From Amycolatopsis jiangsuensis (GTDB taxonomy: Bacteria; Actinomycetota; Actinomycetes; Mycobacteriales; Pseudonocardiaceae): a DNA stretch of 64,000 bases. Location of the stretch: assembly GCF_014204865.1 (NCBI RefSeq), contig NZ_JACHMG010000001.1:2936001-3000000 (forward strand), written 5' to 3'. The translations under genes were made by a program, and so were the position numbers. The notes below the pieces were generated by a model. It did not search any database, was not told the DNA's origin, and worked only from the letters and a program-made list of their open reading frames with translations. Below are positions 8,903-17,622 of this stretch, one piece after another; within the stretch, counting starts at the first letter, position 1, and each line of letters opens with the position of its first letter.

Positions 8903-10183
8903 TCACGCTTTCCGCGCCACCTCGCACATCGCGGAGGTGATCACGGCCAGGTCGCCGTCGCCGGTGACGTACGGCGGCATCGCGTAGACGAGGTTGCGGA
9001 ACGGCCGCAGCCACGCCCCCGCGGCGGTCGCCACGTCGGTCGCCACCGCCAGGTCCACGTCGTGATCGAGCTCCAGCACCCCGATCGCGCCGAGCACCCG
9101 CACGTCGGTGACGCCCGGCAGCCCGCGCGCCGGTTCCAGACCTCGGCGCAGACCGGCTTCGATCCGGGTGACCTCGCGCGCCCAGCTACCGTCGGCGAGC
9201 AGGCCGATCGAGGCGTTCGCGACCGCGGAGGCCAGCGGGTTGCCCATGAACGTGGGGCCGTGCGCCAGCACCGGCAGCTCGCCCCGGGCGATGCCGCCGG
9301 CGATCCGCGGCGTGCACAACGCGGCGGCCATCGTCAGGTAACCACCGGTCAGCGCCTTGCCGAGGCACAGCACGTCGGGCGTCACGCCGGCATGCTCGGC
9401 GGCGAACATCCGGCCGGTGCGGCCGAAGCCGGTGGCGATCTCGTCGAAGACCAGCAGCACGTCGTGCTCCCGCGTCAGCTCCCGGAGGGCACGCAGGTAG
9501 CCGGGGTGGTGGAATTGCATGCCACCGGCGCCCTGCACCACCGGTTCCACGATCACTGCGGCCAGCTCCGGCGCGTGCCGTTCCAGCGCGGCGGCCAGCT
9601 CGTCCACATAGGACGGATCCGGTGGCGTGCCGAACCCCGCCGGCGGCGCGGGCACGAACACCTGCTCCGGCAGCACCCCGCACCACAGCGAGTGCATCCC
9701 GCCATCCGGATCGCAGACGCTCATCGGCGTGAAGGTGTCGCCGTGGTAGCCACCGCGCCAGGTCAGCAGCCGCCGTTTGCCGGGCAGGCCGCGGGAACGC
9801 TGATACTGCAGGCACATTTTCACGGCGACCTCGACCGACACCGAACCCGAATCGCACAGGAACACGTGCTGCAGCCCGTCCGGGGTGAGGTCCACCAGGC
9901 TCTTCGCGAGCGTGATCGCCGGTTCGTGGGTGAGCCCGCCGAACATCACGTGACTCATCCGCCCGGCCTGCTCCGCCAGCGCCGCGTCGAGCACCGGATG
10001 CCGGTAGCCGTGCACCGCCGCCCACCACGACGACATACCGTCGACGAGCTCGCGGCCGTCGGCGAGGCGGAGCCGCACCCCGCTCGCCTCGCTGACGAGC
10101 AGCGGAGGCACCCGCCCCGGCATCGGAGCGTAGGGATGCCACACGTGAGCGGCGTCGAGCGCGAGCAGGCCGGCGGAGTCCAT
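8903..10183 (-). CDS. bioA: adenosylmethionine–8-amino-7-oxononanoate aminotransferase
   Basis: A 426-aa PLP enzyme that makes 7,8-diaminopelargonate, the substrate of BioD. Motifs include HVWHPY near residue 13, [10 protein letters not shown] near 50, RGGYHGDT near 145, [11 protein letters not shown] near 245 and the PLP lysine K276 in [10 protein letters not shown]. The start is ATG 10183; there is no clear ribosome site. bioF, which makes its substrate, is not in the window. It is followed on the same strand by SulP–carbonic anhydrase copy 2. Confidence 0.95.
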   Translation of the reverse strand: MDSAGLLALDAAHVWHPYAPMPGRVPPLLVSEASGVRLRLADGRELVDGMSSWWAAVHGYRHPVLDAALAEQAGRMSHVMFGGLTHEPAITLAKSLVDLTPDGLQHVFLCDSGSVSVEVAVKMCLQYQRSRGLPGKRRLLTWRGGYHGDTFTPMSVCDPDGGMHSLWCGVLPEQVFVPAPPAGFGTPPDPSYVDELAAALERHAPELAAVIVEPVVQGAGGMQFHHPGYLRALRELTREHDVLLVFDEIATGFGRTGRMFAAEHAGVTPDVLCLGKALTGGYLTMAAALCTPRIAGGIARGELPVLAHGPTFMGNPLASAVANASIGLLADGSWAREVTRIEAGLRRGLEPARGLPGVTDVRVLGAIGVLELDHDVDLAVATDVATAAGAWLRPFRNLVYAMPPYVTGDGDLAVITSAMCEVARKA

Positions 10184-10579
10184 GCCACGGACAGTAACCA
10201 CCCGCCGCGGCCCGTGAATGTGACTGTCGCTACTGGGGTGGGATCGTCGCCAACGGCCAGTCGCTGCGGCTGTCGCTACAGCCGCCCGGCCAGGACGGCA
10301 GCCGAGCCGAGCCGAACCGGCCGCGACCGCGTTCGAGCGGCCACAGCCACCGCCACAACCACCGCCACAACCACTGCCGCCGAACCGCCCGGCCGCACAG
10401 TGGTCGAGCCGCTCGGCACTGACTGCCGCTACGGGCAGGCGACTCCCGCCGGGCCCGAGCCGCACGGCGCTGAGGGCCACTACGGGTGGGCCGCTCACCA
10501 CCACACCCGGATCGCCCCACACGGATGGCTACGGCGGGCCGCTCACCACCACGCCCGGACGGCCCCACAGCGACTGCGG
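10184..10579. other. bioA–P450 spacer, no gene seen
   Basis: About 400 bp with no credible gene. The half nearer the P450 gene consists of decayed ~50-bp repeats; the part next to bioA presumably carries its promoter, but I could not identify one. Confidence 0.6.
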
Positions 10580-10610
10580 CTACGGGCGGGCGGCTCCCAG
10601 CCGCACGGGC
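10430..10610. repeat. degenerate ~50-bp repeat, about four units
   Basis: Related segments start at about 10441, 10491, 10539 and 10591, each with CTACGGGnnGGCnGCTC followed by CCACnCCCGGA-like sequence. The last unit runs into the 3' end of the P450 gene and encodes its final residues (near RLGAARP). Spacing is 48–52 bp. Units are diverged. Confidence 0.7.
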
Positions 10611-11797
10611 AGTGCGTTCAGGCCGTGCACCAGCGTGCTCTTGCGGTAGTCCAGTTCGTCCTCGGGCACGGCGAGTGTCAGGTCCGGGAAGCGGTTCAGC
10701 AGGCCGCCGAGGGCGATCTCCGCTTCCAGCCTGGCCAGCGGGGCGCCCACGCAGTAGTGGATGCCGTGGCCGAACGCGAGGTGCCCGCCGGGCGGGCGGG
10801 TGACGTCGAGATCGTCCGGATCGGGGAACCGGCCCTCGTCGCGGTTGGCCGCGAGCAGCGAGACCTGCACGAACTCCCCGGCGGGGATGGTGCTGTCGCC
10901 GACCGGCACGTCCTCGGTGGTGTAGCGCATCGTGGCGAGGTTGATCGGCCCGTCGAAGCGCAGGAACTCCTCCACCGCACCGGGCAGCAGCTCCGGATCG
11001 GCACGCAGCTTCGCCGCCTGCTCCGGGGCCCGCAACAGGGCGAGCGTGGCGTTGCCGATCAGGTTCACCGTGGTCTCGTGCCCCGCCACGAGCAGCAGGA
11101 ACGCCATCCCGACCAGCTCCTGCTCGGTGAGCGCGTCACCCTCGTCGGTGGCCAGCACGAGCGCCGAAAGCATGTCCTCGCCCGGTTCGGCGCGCTTGCC
11201 CTCGACCAGGCTCGCGAGGTAGCCGTGCATCTGCACCGCGGCCTGCTCGATCGCGCCGAAGTCCTCGGTCGCCCCGGCCAGCAGCGTGTTCGACCAGCCG
11301 GAGAACTCGCCGCGGTCCTCCGGGCGCACCCCGAGCAGCTCGCAGATCACCGTGATCGGCAGCGGCAGCGCGAACGCGGTCATCAGGTCGGCCTGCTCCT
11401 GCCCGGCCATCCCGTCGAGCAGCTCGCGGGTGATCTCCTCGATCCGCGGCCGCAGCCGGGCGACCGTGCGGGCGGTGAACGCCCGGTTCACCAACTTGCG
11501 CAGGCGCGTGTGGTCCGGCGGGTCGCTGTTGAGCATGTGGTCGCCGAGCAGGGTGCCCAGACCGGACAGGTTCTCCTCGCCGATCTTCGCGGCCAGCAGT
11601 TCGCGCGCCCCCTGGTTGCTCTTGCTCACCCGCGAATCGGTGAGCAGCGCCCGCGCGTCCTCGTACCCGGTGACGAGGTAGGAACCCCCGCCCCAGGACC
11701 CGTGGAACGGGCACACCGGCCCGCGCAGCTCGTCCAGTCGCTCGTGCGTGTGCTGCAGGAATCGGTCGTCGATCACCGGAAATTCCTCGACGCTCAA
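10580..11797 (-). CDS. cytochrome P450, CYP107-like
   Basis: A 405-aa soluble bacterial P450. The heme ligand is C349 in FGHGIHYCVGAPLAR, the I-helix carries AGHETT near 240, and the ExxR motif is in EEFLRF near 280. It starts with TTG, supported by GGGGAGG just upstream. Layout and motifs fit the CYP107 group, which includes many antibiotic hydroxylases and also Bacillus BioI (CYP107H1). The substrate cannot be told from sequence. It lies upstream of bioA on the same strand, across a 396-bp repeat-bearing spacer. Confidence 0.93.
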   Translation of the reverse strand: MSVEEFPVIDDRFLQHTHERLDELRGPVCPFHGSWGGGSYLVTGYEDARALLTDSRVSKSNQGARELLAAKIGEENLSGLGTLLGDHMLNSDPPDHTRLRKLVNRAFTARTVARLRPRIEEITRELLDGMAGQEQADLMTAFALPLPITVICELLGVRPEDRGEFSGWSNTLLAGATEDFGAIEQAAVQMHGYLASLVEGKRAEPGEDMLSALVLATDEGDALTEQELVGMAFLLLVAGHETTVNLIGNATLALLRAPEQAAKLRADPELLPGAVEEFLRFDGPINLATMRYTTEDVPVGDSTIPAGEFVQVSLLAANRDEGRFPDPDDLDVTRPPGGHLAFGHGIHYCVGAPLARLEAEIALGGLLNRFPDLTLAVPEDELDYRKSTLVHGLNALPVRLGAARP

Positions 11798-11971
11798 CCC
11801 GGCCTCCCCGGTAGCGGTTCTCTAGCGCTCGGCCAGTACGGCTCCGCCGCTCTCGATCACGTGTCCTCCAGTATGCCCGCGACGCGGCACGCTCCGCCGC
11901 CGCCGGGGGAAGCCGCGCGCTCGCCATGATGGCACCGGGCATCGACAGAATCCGGTGCGAGACCATGAGGT

Positions 11972-12601
11972 GTGCGCTACCGCCCGATCTCCCCCGAGGT
12001 GCTGACCGCCGAGCTCACCGACCGGGTCGCCGCGCTCGCGCCCGGACGCCGGATCGCGGTCGCCATCGACGGCGCCGACCACGCCACCTCGGCCGCCGGA
12101 CTGGCGGACTCACTGGCCGGCCCGCTGCGCGTGCGGGGCCGGGAGACGCTGCGGGTGTCCGCCCGGGGGTTCCTGCGCCCGGCGTCGCTGCGCTTCGAGC
12201 ACGGGAAACGCGATCCGGACGCGCGCTACACGGACTGGCTCGACCTGGGCGGCCTGCGCCGCGAGGTGCTGGAACCGCTCGGCGACGGCGGTACCGGCGA
12301 GGTCCTGCCGGCGCTGTGGGATCCGTCCCGCGACCGTGCCACGCGGCTGCCCCGCGTTCCGGTCCCGGAAGGCGGCGTGGTCCTGGTGGACGGCGAGTTC
12401 CTGCAGGGCGCCGGCCTGGCATTCGACTTCGTGGTGCACCTGTGGCTCTCGCTGCCCGCGTTGCGCCGGCGGATACCGGACGACGATGCCTGGGCCCTGC
12501 CGGCGTACGAGCGTTACGAGGCCGAGGTGGACCCGAGCGCACTCGCCGACGTCGTGATCCGCGTGGACGATCCGCGACATCCGGCGGTGTATGAGCCCTG
12601 A
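11972..12601 (+). CDS. uridine kinase-like protein with a degraded P-loop
   Basis: A 209-aa protein that resembles actinobacterial uridine kinase-like proteins in layout: an early beta strand RRIAVAIDG, a middle RFEHGKRDPDARYTDWLD part, and VVLVDGEFLQG. The Walker A segment reads IDGADHATSAAGLA and lacks the GKS/T signature, so ATP binding by the usual loop is doubtful. It starts with GTG. It stands alone, divergent from the P450 gene. It may be a non-catalytic relative; function is unknown. Confidence 0.75.
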   Translation: MRYRPISPEVLTAELTDRVAALAPGRRIAVAIDGADHATSAAGLADSLAGPLRVRGRETLRVSARGFLRPASLRFEHGKRDPDARYTDWLDLGGLRREVLEPLGDGGTGEVLPALWDPSRDRATRLPRVPVPEGGVVLVDGEFLQGAGLAFDFVVHLWLSLPALRRRIPDDDAWALPAYERYEAEVDPSALADVVIRVDDPRHPAVYEP

Positions 12602-12728
12602 CCCGCCCGCGGGACCTGCACCGCACGGAACCGCCCGGCCACGATCACGGCACCGCCGCGAGTGACCGACATTCGTCCGCGATCACAGCAACGCCGGGAA
12701 CGCCCGTCGTGGTCCGTGCGGTCGCTGT

Positions 12729-13886
12729 TCAGCGGACCGCGGCGACCGGTTCTCCGTCCAGCAGGCCCGAGAGGCGCTCGGCCATCACGTCCCAGCGCCA
12801 GTGTCCGGACACCCAGGCCCGGCCCGCCTCACCCATCCGCCGGGCCCGGACCCGGTCGGTCAGCAGCGCGGACAGCGTGTCGGCCAGCTGCTCGACGTCG
12901 CGGCCGTCGACGACGTGGCCGGTCACCTCGTCCAGCACCGCCTCGGGCGCTCCGCCCGAGGTGCCGGCGACCACCGGCAGACCGGTCGCGGACGCTTCCA
13001 GGTAGACGATCCCCAGGCCTTCGACGTCCAGGCCCCTGCCGCGGGTGCGGGCCGGCATCGCGAACACGTCACCGGCGTTGTAGTGCGCCGGCAGTTCCTC
13101 CCACGGCACCGAGCCGGTGAGCACCACGTCGCGCGCCACGCCCCGCTCCTCGGCCAGCTGGGTCAGGCGCTTGCGGTACGGGCCGCCGCCGACGAGCAGC
13201 AGGGCCGCGCCGGGCACCCGTTCGCGGATCGCGGGCAGCGCGTGCACCAGCATGTCCTGCCCTTTGCGTGGCACCAGCCGCGAAACGCACACCACGGTCG
13301 GCCGGTCACCGAGGCCGTGCCGGGCCCGGATTTCCTCGCGGGCAGCAGGATCCGGCGCGAACACCGCGGTGTCCACCCCGCTCGGCAGCATCTCCAAGCC
13401 GGCCAGCGGGCCGAAGGCCGCGGCGAACCTGCGGCGGGTGTACTTGCTGACGTAGGTGACCACGTCGACCGTGTCGCCGATCCGGCGCAACGCCTGCCGC
13501 GAACCCGGCAGCATCGACCAGCCGACCTCGTGCCCGTGCGTCGACGCGACCGCGCGCCGCGCGCCCGCCTCTCGCAACGGCTGCGCCAGCAACGCGAGCG
13601 GCGCGGCCGCACCGAACCACACGGCCTCGCACTCGCGGGAGCGCATGATCTGCTTCGCGCGACGCAGCACGTCCGGGGTCGGCAGCATCAGCGACGTCGG
13701 ATGCCGCACGACTTCGAACGACGCCGCCGCGTCGAACTCGGTGTGCGAACCACTGCTGCCCTCCCACGAGGGGGCGTAGACCACGAGGTCGTCGCCCGGC
13801 AGCCGGGTGGCGAGCGAGTTGAGGTAGTTCTGGATCCCCCCGGGACGCGGCGGGAAATCGTTGGTCACGAGCAGGGTCCTCAGCAC
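12729..13886 (-). CDS. pimB: phosphatidylinositol mannosyltransferase, GT4 family
   Basis: A 385-aa glycosyltransferase with two Rossmann domains. The N-terminus LLVTNDFPPRPGGIQNYL and the C-domain motifs VCVSRLVPRKGQD (about 215) and EGLGIVYLEASATGLPVV (about 300, with the ExxxxxxxE pair) match the GDP-mannose-dependent enzyme that adds the second mannose to phosphatidylinositol mannoside. GTG 13886 gives the length usual for M. tuberculosis Rv2188c. It works at the inner membrane face in making PIM, lipomannan and lipoarabinomannan. The NlpC/P60 gene lies just upstream, as in mycobacteria. Confidence 0.88.
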   Translation of the reverse strand: MLRTLLVTNDFPPRPGGIQNYLNSLATRLPGDDLVVYAPSWEGSSGSHTEFDAAASFEVVRHPTSLMLPTPDVLRRAKQIMRSRECEAVWFGAAAPLALLAQPLREAGARRAVASTHGHEVGWSMLPGSRQALRRIGDTVDVVTYVSKYTRRRFAAAFGPLAGLEMLPSGVDTAVFAPDPAAREEIRARHGLGDRPTVVCVSRLVPRKGQDMLVHALPAIRERVPGAALLLVGGGPYRKRLTQLAEERGVARDVVLTGSVPWEELPAHYNAGDVFAMPARTRGRGLDVEGLGIVYLEASATGLPVVAGTSGGAPEAVLDEVTGHVVDGRDVEQLADTLSALLTDRVRARRMGEAGRAWVSGHWRWDVMAERLSGLLDGEPVAAVR

Positions 13887-13966
13887 ACCCGGAAGGCTAC
13901 TGTCGGAGCGCGGACGACGAAGGGGCGGCACCGCGTGTGCGGTACCGCCCCGGTCGAGGACGCTGC

Positions 13967-15028
13967 TCAGGCCACCCGGCGGGCGCCCACGTACTGGCTC
14001 TGCAGCGGCGAGATCTTCACGACGTCGCCGGTGGTCGGCGCGTGCACCATCTTGCCGTTGCCGATGTACATGCCGACGTGCGAGACCGGCGAGTAGTAGA
14101 ACACCAGGTCACCCGGCTGCAGCTGGCTGCGCTGCACCGGCGTGCCGAAGGTCGACTGCGCGCTGCTGGACCGCGGCAGCGAGACCCCGGCCTTCTCGTA
14201 GGCCCACTTCATCAGGCCCGAGCAGTCGAACTGGCTCGGACCGGTGGCACCCCATTCGTACGGGCTGCCCAGCTTGCTGAGCGCGGCCTGCAGTGCGGCA
14301 TCCGCGGCCGGACCCGGAGCGTGGATGTTCGACGGCACCTCGCCGCCGGTGTCGCCACGCAGGCTCCGGTCGAGCGCGCTCAGCGACGGCTCGGTCTTCT
14401 TCAGCTGATCGATCTGGTCGTTCAGCTTCTTCTTCTTGGCCGTGATGTCGTCGGTCAGCTTCTTCGCGCCGTCCCGGGCCGTGGTGGCCCGCTCGGCGGC
14501 ATCCGAAGCCAGGTTTTCCGCGTCCTTGGCCTGCTGGACCGCGCCGGCCAGCTTCTGCAGCGCGGCGTCCTTCTCCGCCGCGATCTGGTCGAGCGCGGCG
14601 GAACGGTCGAGGAACTCCTGGGTGGACGAACCGGCCAGCAACGCTGACAGCTTGTTCATCTGCACCCCGGACAGGAACGACGCACCGGCGAACTTGTCGA
14701 CGTCCACCTTGTACTTCGCTTCGTCGGCCGCGGCGGCGTCGGACTGCGAGTGGGCGGTGTCGACATCGCCGTTGGCCTTGTCGAGGTCCTTCTGCTTGGC
14801 CTTGAGGTCGTCCTGTGCCTTCAGGAGGTCCTCGTTCGCCTTCTCGGCCTGTGCCGCGAGGTCGCGGTACTTGGCCAAGGCGCTCGAACCACCGGAGTCC
14901 GGCGGGGTCTGGAGGGCGGGGAGGGGGGCGGCGGTGGCGGCCGTCGGCTGTGCCACGGTGACGACTGCGATCACAGACGCCGCCGCGAGTGCACCTGACA
15001 CCACGCGCTTGACTGGATGCGACTGCAC
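13967..15028 (-). CDS. secreted NlpC/P60 peptidoglycan endopeptidase
   Basis: A 353-aa exported protein. Residues 1–40 are a signal peptide (VKRVVSGALAAASVIAVV...). Residues 55–220 are a long coiled coil. The C-terminal 120 residues are an NlpC/P60 domain with catalytic Cys in FDCSGLMKW, His in VSHVGMYIG and the third polar residue in MVHAP. Such proteins cut stem peptides of peptidoglycan during division, and the coiled coil usually blocks or positions the domain. GTG 15028 has AAAGGAGA 11 bases upstream. A candidate c-di-AMP riboswitch precedes it. It corresponds by position to Rv2190c. Confidence 0.92.
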   Translation of the reverse strand: MQSHPVKRVVSGALAAASVIAVVTVAQPTAATAAPLPALQTPPDSGGSSALAKYRDLAAQAEKANEDLLKAQDDLKAKQKDLDKANGDVDTAHSQSDAAAADEAKYKVDVDKFAGASFLSGVQMNKLSALLAGSSTQEFLDRSAALDQIAAEKDAALQKLAGAVQQAKDAENLASDAAERATTARDGAKKLTDDITAKKKKLNDQIDQLKKTEPSLSALDRSLRGDTGGEVPSNIHAPGPAADAALQAALSKLGSPYEWGATGPSQFDCSGLMKWAYEKAGVSLPRSSSAQSTFGTPVQRSQLQPGDLVFYYSPVSHVGMYIGNGKMVHAPTTGDVVKISPLQSQYVGARRVA

Positions 15029-15056
15029 GGTCGCGCGGGTCTCCTTTGCTTGTCGG

Positions 15057-15207
15057 GCCGCCTTCGCCGAAACCGCTGCGCCGTGAGGTCGGGGGCCCTC
15101 ACTCAGGCGCCTGCGACGCCCGTGTTCCGGCCGCGGTGCACTGCACCGGCCTTCCCACGTGCGGTGTGGTTCCGGTAGTGGCTCCCCGACAAAGCCGTCC
15201 CGGCGGC
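15057..15207 (-). promoter_or_regulatory. candidate c-di-AMP (ydaO-yuaA) riboswitch
   Basis: The 400-bp leader of the NlpC/P60 gene holds a likely structured RNA. Closing stem arms GCCGCC (15202–15207) and GGCGGC (15057–15062) are perfect complements, about 150 nt apart. Inside, read on the minus strand, are CGGGGAGCCA just after the first arm and a CGCAGC...GGCGAAGGCGGC end, which recall the ydaO consensus. Riboswitches of this class commonly precede NlpC/P60 and Rpf genes in actinobacteria. The match is from memory and by eye. Confidence 0.5.
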
Positions 15208-15455
15208 GATCCCGCGTCGCCGTCCTGCCGACGGCTACCTGCCACGAGATCTCGGCCAGGTTACGAAAAGACCCGGGGCGCGTCCACCGGGGTCCGGACA
15301 AAAACTCTCCGTAGTGCGCGGAAACACCATCGGACCAGCGGCGAAGCAGAATGTGACGCGCGTCATACACTGAGTTGGCCCTGGGGATCGCTGTCATTAC
15401 AGACCGTTCACCGCAGTGCCCCGACCGCTCGGCGAGCAGCCGTCACCCACCCGGG

Positions 15456-16085
15456 TCACGCCGGTTTACGGTCGGGCAACGGAACCAGCCGTAACCGGGG
15501 CACCATCCCCGCCTCGGCCAAGCTGTCGACAGCCCGCCGCTCGTCGGCGTCCCACACCACCCAGGCCGGAGGCCCGAGCAGCACACTCACGACACACCCG
15601 GAACACGCCCTCCCCCGCACCGCGCACCGATCACAGTCGACGACCAGCGTGCCGCTCCCGTCCGCGGTCGCTCCCTCCGGCACGGCACTCTGCGGCGTGG
15701 CACCGTCTGGCTCGATGCCGGCTGCCGCGGCACGTGGACGCCCCGGATCCGGCGGTTGCTTCGGGCGCCACGGCGACTGAGCCGCGGGCGGTGCCGAAGC
15801 AGGTGGTGACGAAGCGGTTGGCGACGAACCGGGTAGCTGACCCACAGCGGATCCTGACGCGGGCGACTGCAGTGCCAACGGCGAGCGCTGCGGCAGCGAC
15901 GCCGCCGGGCGGGGAACGGGCGCCGGCTCGGTTTCCGCGCTTCCCGACCGGACCTCACTCATCTTGGCTGCCCCCGGCCGGCTTGGCTCCGGCCGGCTTG
16001 GCTCCGGCTTGCCGATATCCGGCTCGATGCCGTGCTGCCCACTGTGCCCACTGCGTCCACCGCACTGCCCACTGATCTCGTCCAC
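15456..16085 (-). CDS. conserved-looking protein with a four-cysteine motif
   Basis: A 209-aa protein. The first ~130 residues are low-complexity, rich in Pro, Ala and Ser, with a repeated KPEPSRPEPSRP. The C-terminal ~70 residues look folded: LVVDCDRCAVRGRACSGCVVSVLLG gives a CxxC-x5-CxxC arrangement that could bind a metal, followed by WVVWDADERRAVDSLAEAGMVP. The GTG at 16085 has GGAGGAG six bases upstream; longer forms to 16160 lack this. I do not know the function. It lies between the NlpC/P60 gene and the NYN-domain gene, all on the minus strand. Confidence 0.6.
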   Translation of the reverse strand: MDEISGQCGGRSGHSGQHGIEPDIGKPEPSRPEPSRPGAAKMSEVRSGSAETEPAPVPRPAASLPQRSPLALQSPASGSAVGQLPGSSPTASSPPASAPPAAQSPWRPKQPPDPGRPRAAAAGIEPDGATPQSAVPEGATADGSGTLVVDCDRCAVRGRACSGCVVSVLLGPPAWVVWDADERRAVDSLAEAGMVPRLRLVPLPDRKPA

Positions 16086-16193
16086 GGCCGGCTCCTCCGG
16101 GTGTCCGCGTGTCCGGATCGGTTCCGGAGCACGTCCGGTTCGCACGGTAGGAAGCACCACCGACAGTTTCGGCTCAGTCGCGGGGCGAGCGGC

Positions 16194-17573
16194 TCAGACT
16201 CGACCCAATCGGCTGACGAGCACCGCCGACGGGACGGGGTGGGCGCCGGCCGCGCGGACCGAATCGGCCACTGCCCGGTCGGAGGTCGCGACGACCATCG
16301 GGCGGCCCTTCGGCTCGGCGGAGACCAGCGAGCGGATCACGTCGTCGGCCAGTACGCCGCGTTCGGAGAACAGCACGCGCACCCCGCGCGGCACCGAAGC
16401 CGGCACGGACAGCACGCCTGCCCCGTCGAACACCACGGTCACCTCCGCCGACGTACGCGCGGCCAGCGCGGACATCTGGTGCACCAAGCGATCCCGCTGA
16501 TCCGCCAGCGCCAGTTCGGGATACCCGGTCTTGGTGACGTTGTAGCCGTCGACGATCAGGTGCACGTTCGGCAGCGCGAGGTGCCGGTCGAGCGACACGA
16601 TGTCCGGGATCCGCCCACCGGGGCCGAGACCGGACCGCGCGCCGCTGACCATGTCGGCCGGGCGCGCGCCGCGGTCTCCCAAAGCCAGCTCGCGGCGCAA
16701 GCCGTGTACGGCGCCGTCGATGGTGTCCACGAGCAACGCCAGCCGCACCTCGTCGGCTTCGCGAGCTTCACGCGCCGACTGGCGGGCCATCTCGGCGTCG
16801 GCGACAGCGCGCTCGGCGCGCGTCCGTTCGGCAGCCACTCGACGACGCTCACGCTCGAGCTTCGCGGTGAGCGCTTCGAGCTCGAGCTGTTGCTCCGCTC
16901 CCCCGGTTCGCAGTTCGGCGCGCGCGGCCTCGGCCGCGTCCTTCGCCTGCCGCAGCTGCATGCCTTGTTCACGAAGCCGCCGTAGCAGCTTTTCGACTTC
17001 GCCTTCACGCTCTCCGCGCGCACTGTCCACTGCTTCGCGGGCATGCTCCAGCTCCGCGCGCAGTTCGACAACTTCCGCCTCGAGCCGTTGGTTCCGAGCG
17101 AGCACTGCGTCCCGCTCCGCGCGCAACGCCGTCTCCTCGGCGTTCTTCGCGACGAGCCGGACCCGCCCGGCGGCACCCGATTCCCCGAGCAGCACAGCCG
17201 CGGCCGCCGCGACCACGGTGTCGCCGGCATTCGGGTCCAGCGCGTCCGTGCGATGTTCCCGCAACCACTCGAGCACTGCGGTACGGAACTGCGCCGAATC
17301 ACCGAGAGCGGACAACAGCGCCGTGCCGCCAAGCTTCGCGCGCTTCGCCGGCGCGAACTTCGCCACGGGCCGCAGTTGCCGTGGCACGTCGGCGGCGGGC
17401 AGCTTCGCGACCGCCGCCGCGGTCAGCTCGGCGATCCGCTCCCGCACCGCCGCCGGTAGGTTCGCCCACGACGCCGGTTCGGGCACCGGAGCGTCCGGCT
17501 GAGCCCGCGCCGGAACCTCCGAGGGGCCTGCGGCCTCCTCGGGTTCCTCGGGGTGCACGGGCTGGGGGTGCAT
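16194..17573 (-). CDS. coiled-coil protein with C-terminal NYN (YacP-like) nuclease domain
   Basis: A 459-aa protein in three parts. Residues 30–150 are an alpha-helical Ala/Leu-rich region. Residues 150–290 are a strongly charged coiled coil (repeated AERD, RAEL, REGEV runs). Residues 320–459 hold a PIN-like NYN domain: HLIVDGYNVTKTGYPEL, VTVVFDG and SERGVLADDVIRSLV supply the usual aspartates. NYN proteins are thought to act on RNA. The exact role here is unknown. The start ATG 17573 has only a weak ribosome site. The TetR gene ends 49 bp upstream. Confidence 0.8.
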   Translation of the reverse strand: MHPQPVHPEEPEEAAGPSEVPARAQPDAPVPEPASWANLPAAVRERIAELTAAAVAKLPAADVPRQLRPVAKFAPAKRAKLGGTALLSALGDSAQFRTAVLEWLREHRTDALDPNAGDTVVAAAAAVLLGESGAAGRVRLVAKNAEETALRAERDAVLARNQRLEAEVVELRAELEHAREAVDSARGEREGEVEKLLRRLREQGMQLRQAKDAAEAARAELRTGGAEQQLELEALTAKLERERRRVAAERTRAERAVADAEMARQSAREAREADEVRLALLVDTIDGAVHGLRRELALGDRGARPADMVSGARSGLGPGGRIPDIVSLDRHLALPNVHLIVDGYNVTKTGYPELALADQRDRLVHQMSALAARTSAEVTVVFDGAGVLSVPASVPRGVRVLFSERGVLADDVIRSLVSAEPKGRPMVVATSDRAVADSVRAAGAHPVPSAVLVSRLGRV

Positions 17574-17622
17574 TGGTCCAGGGTAGGCCTCGGCGGCGGA
17601 TCCCGCGCCGTCTGGGACGCGC

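Noticed and set aside
8897..11929. 1010-codon plus-strand open frame across bioA and the P450 gene
   Set aside because: Antisense to two genes with clear motifs; its product has no known domain and is rich in His, Arg and Gln.
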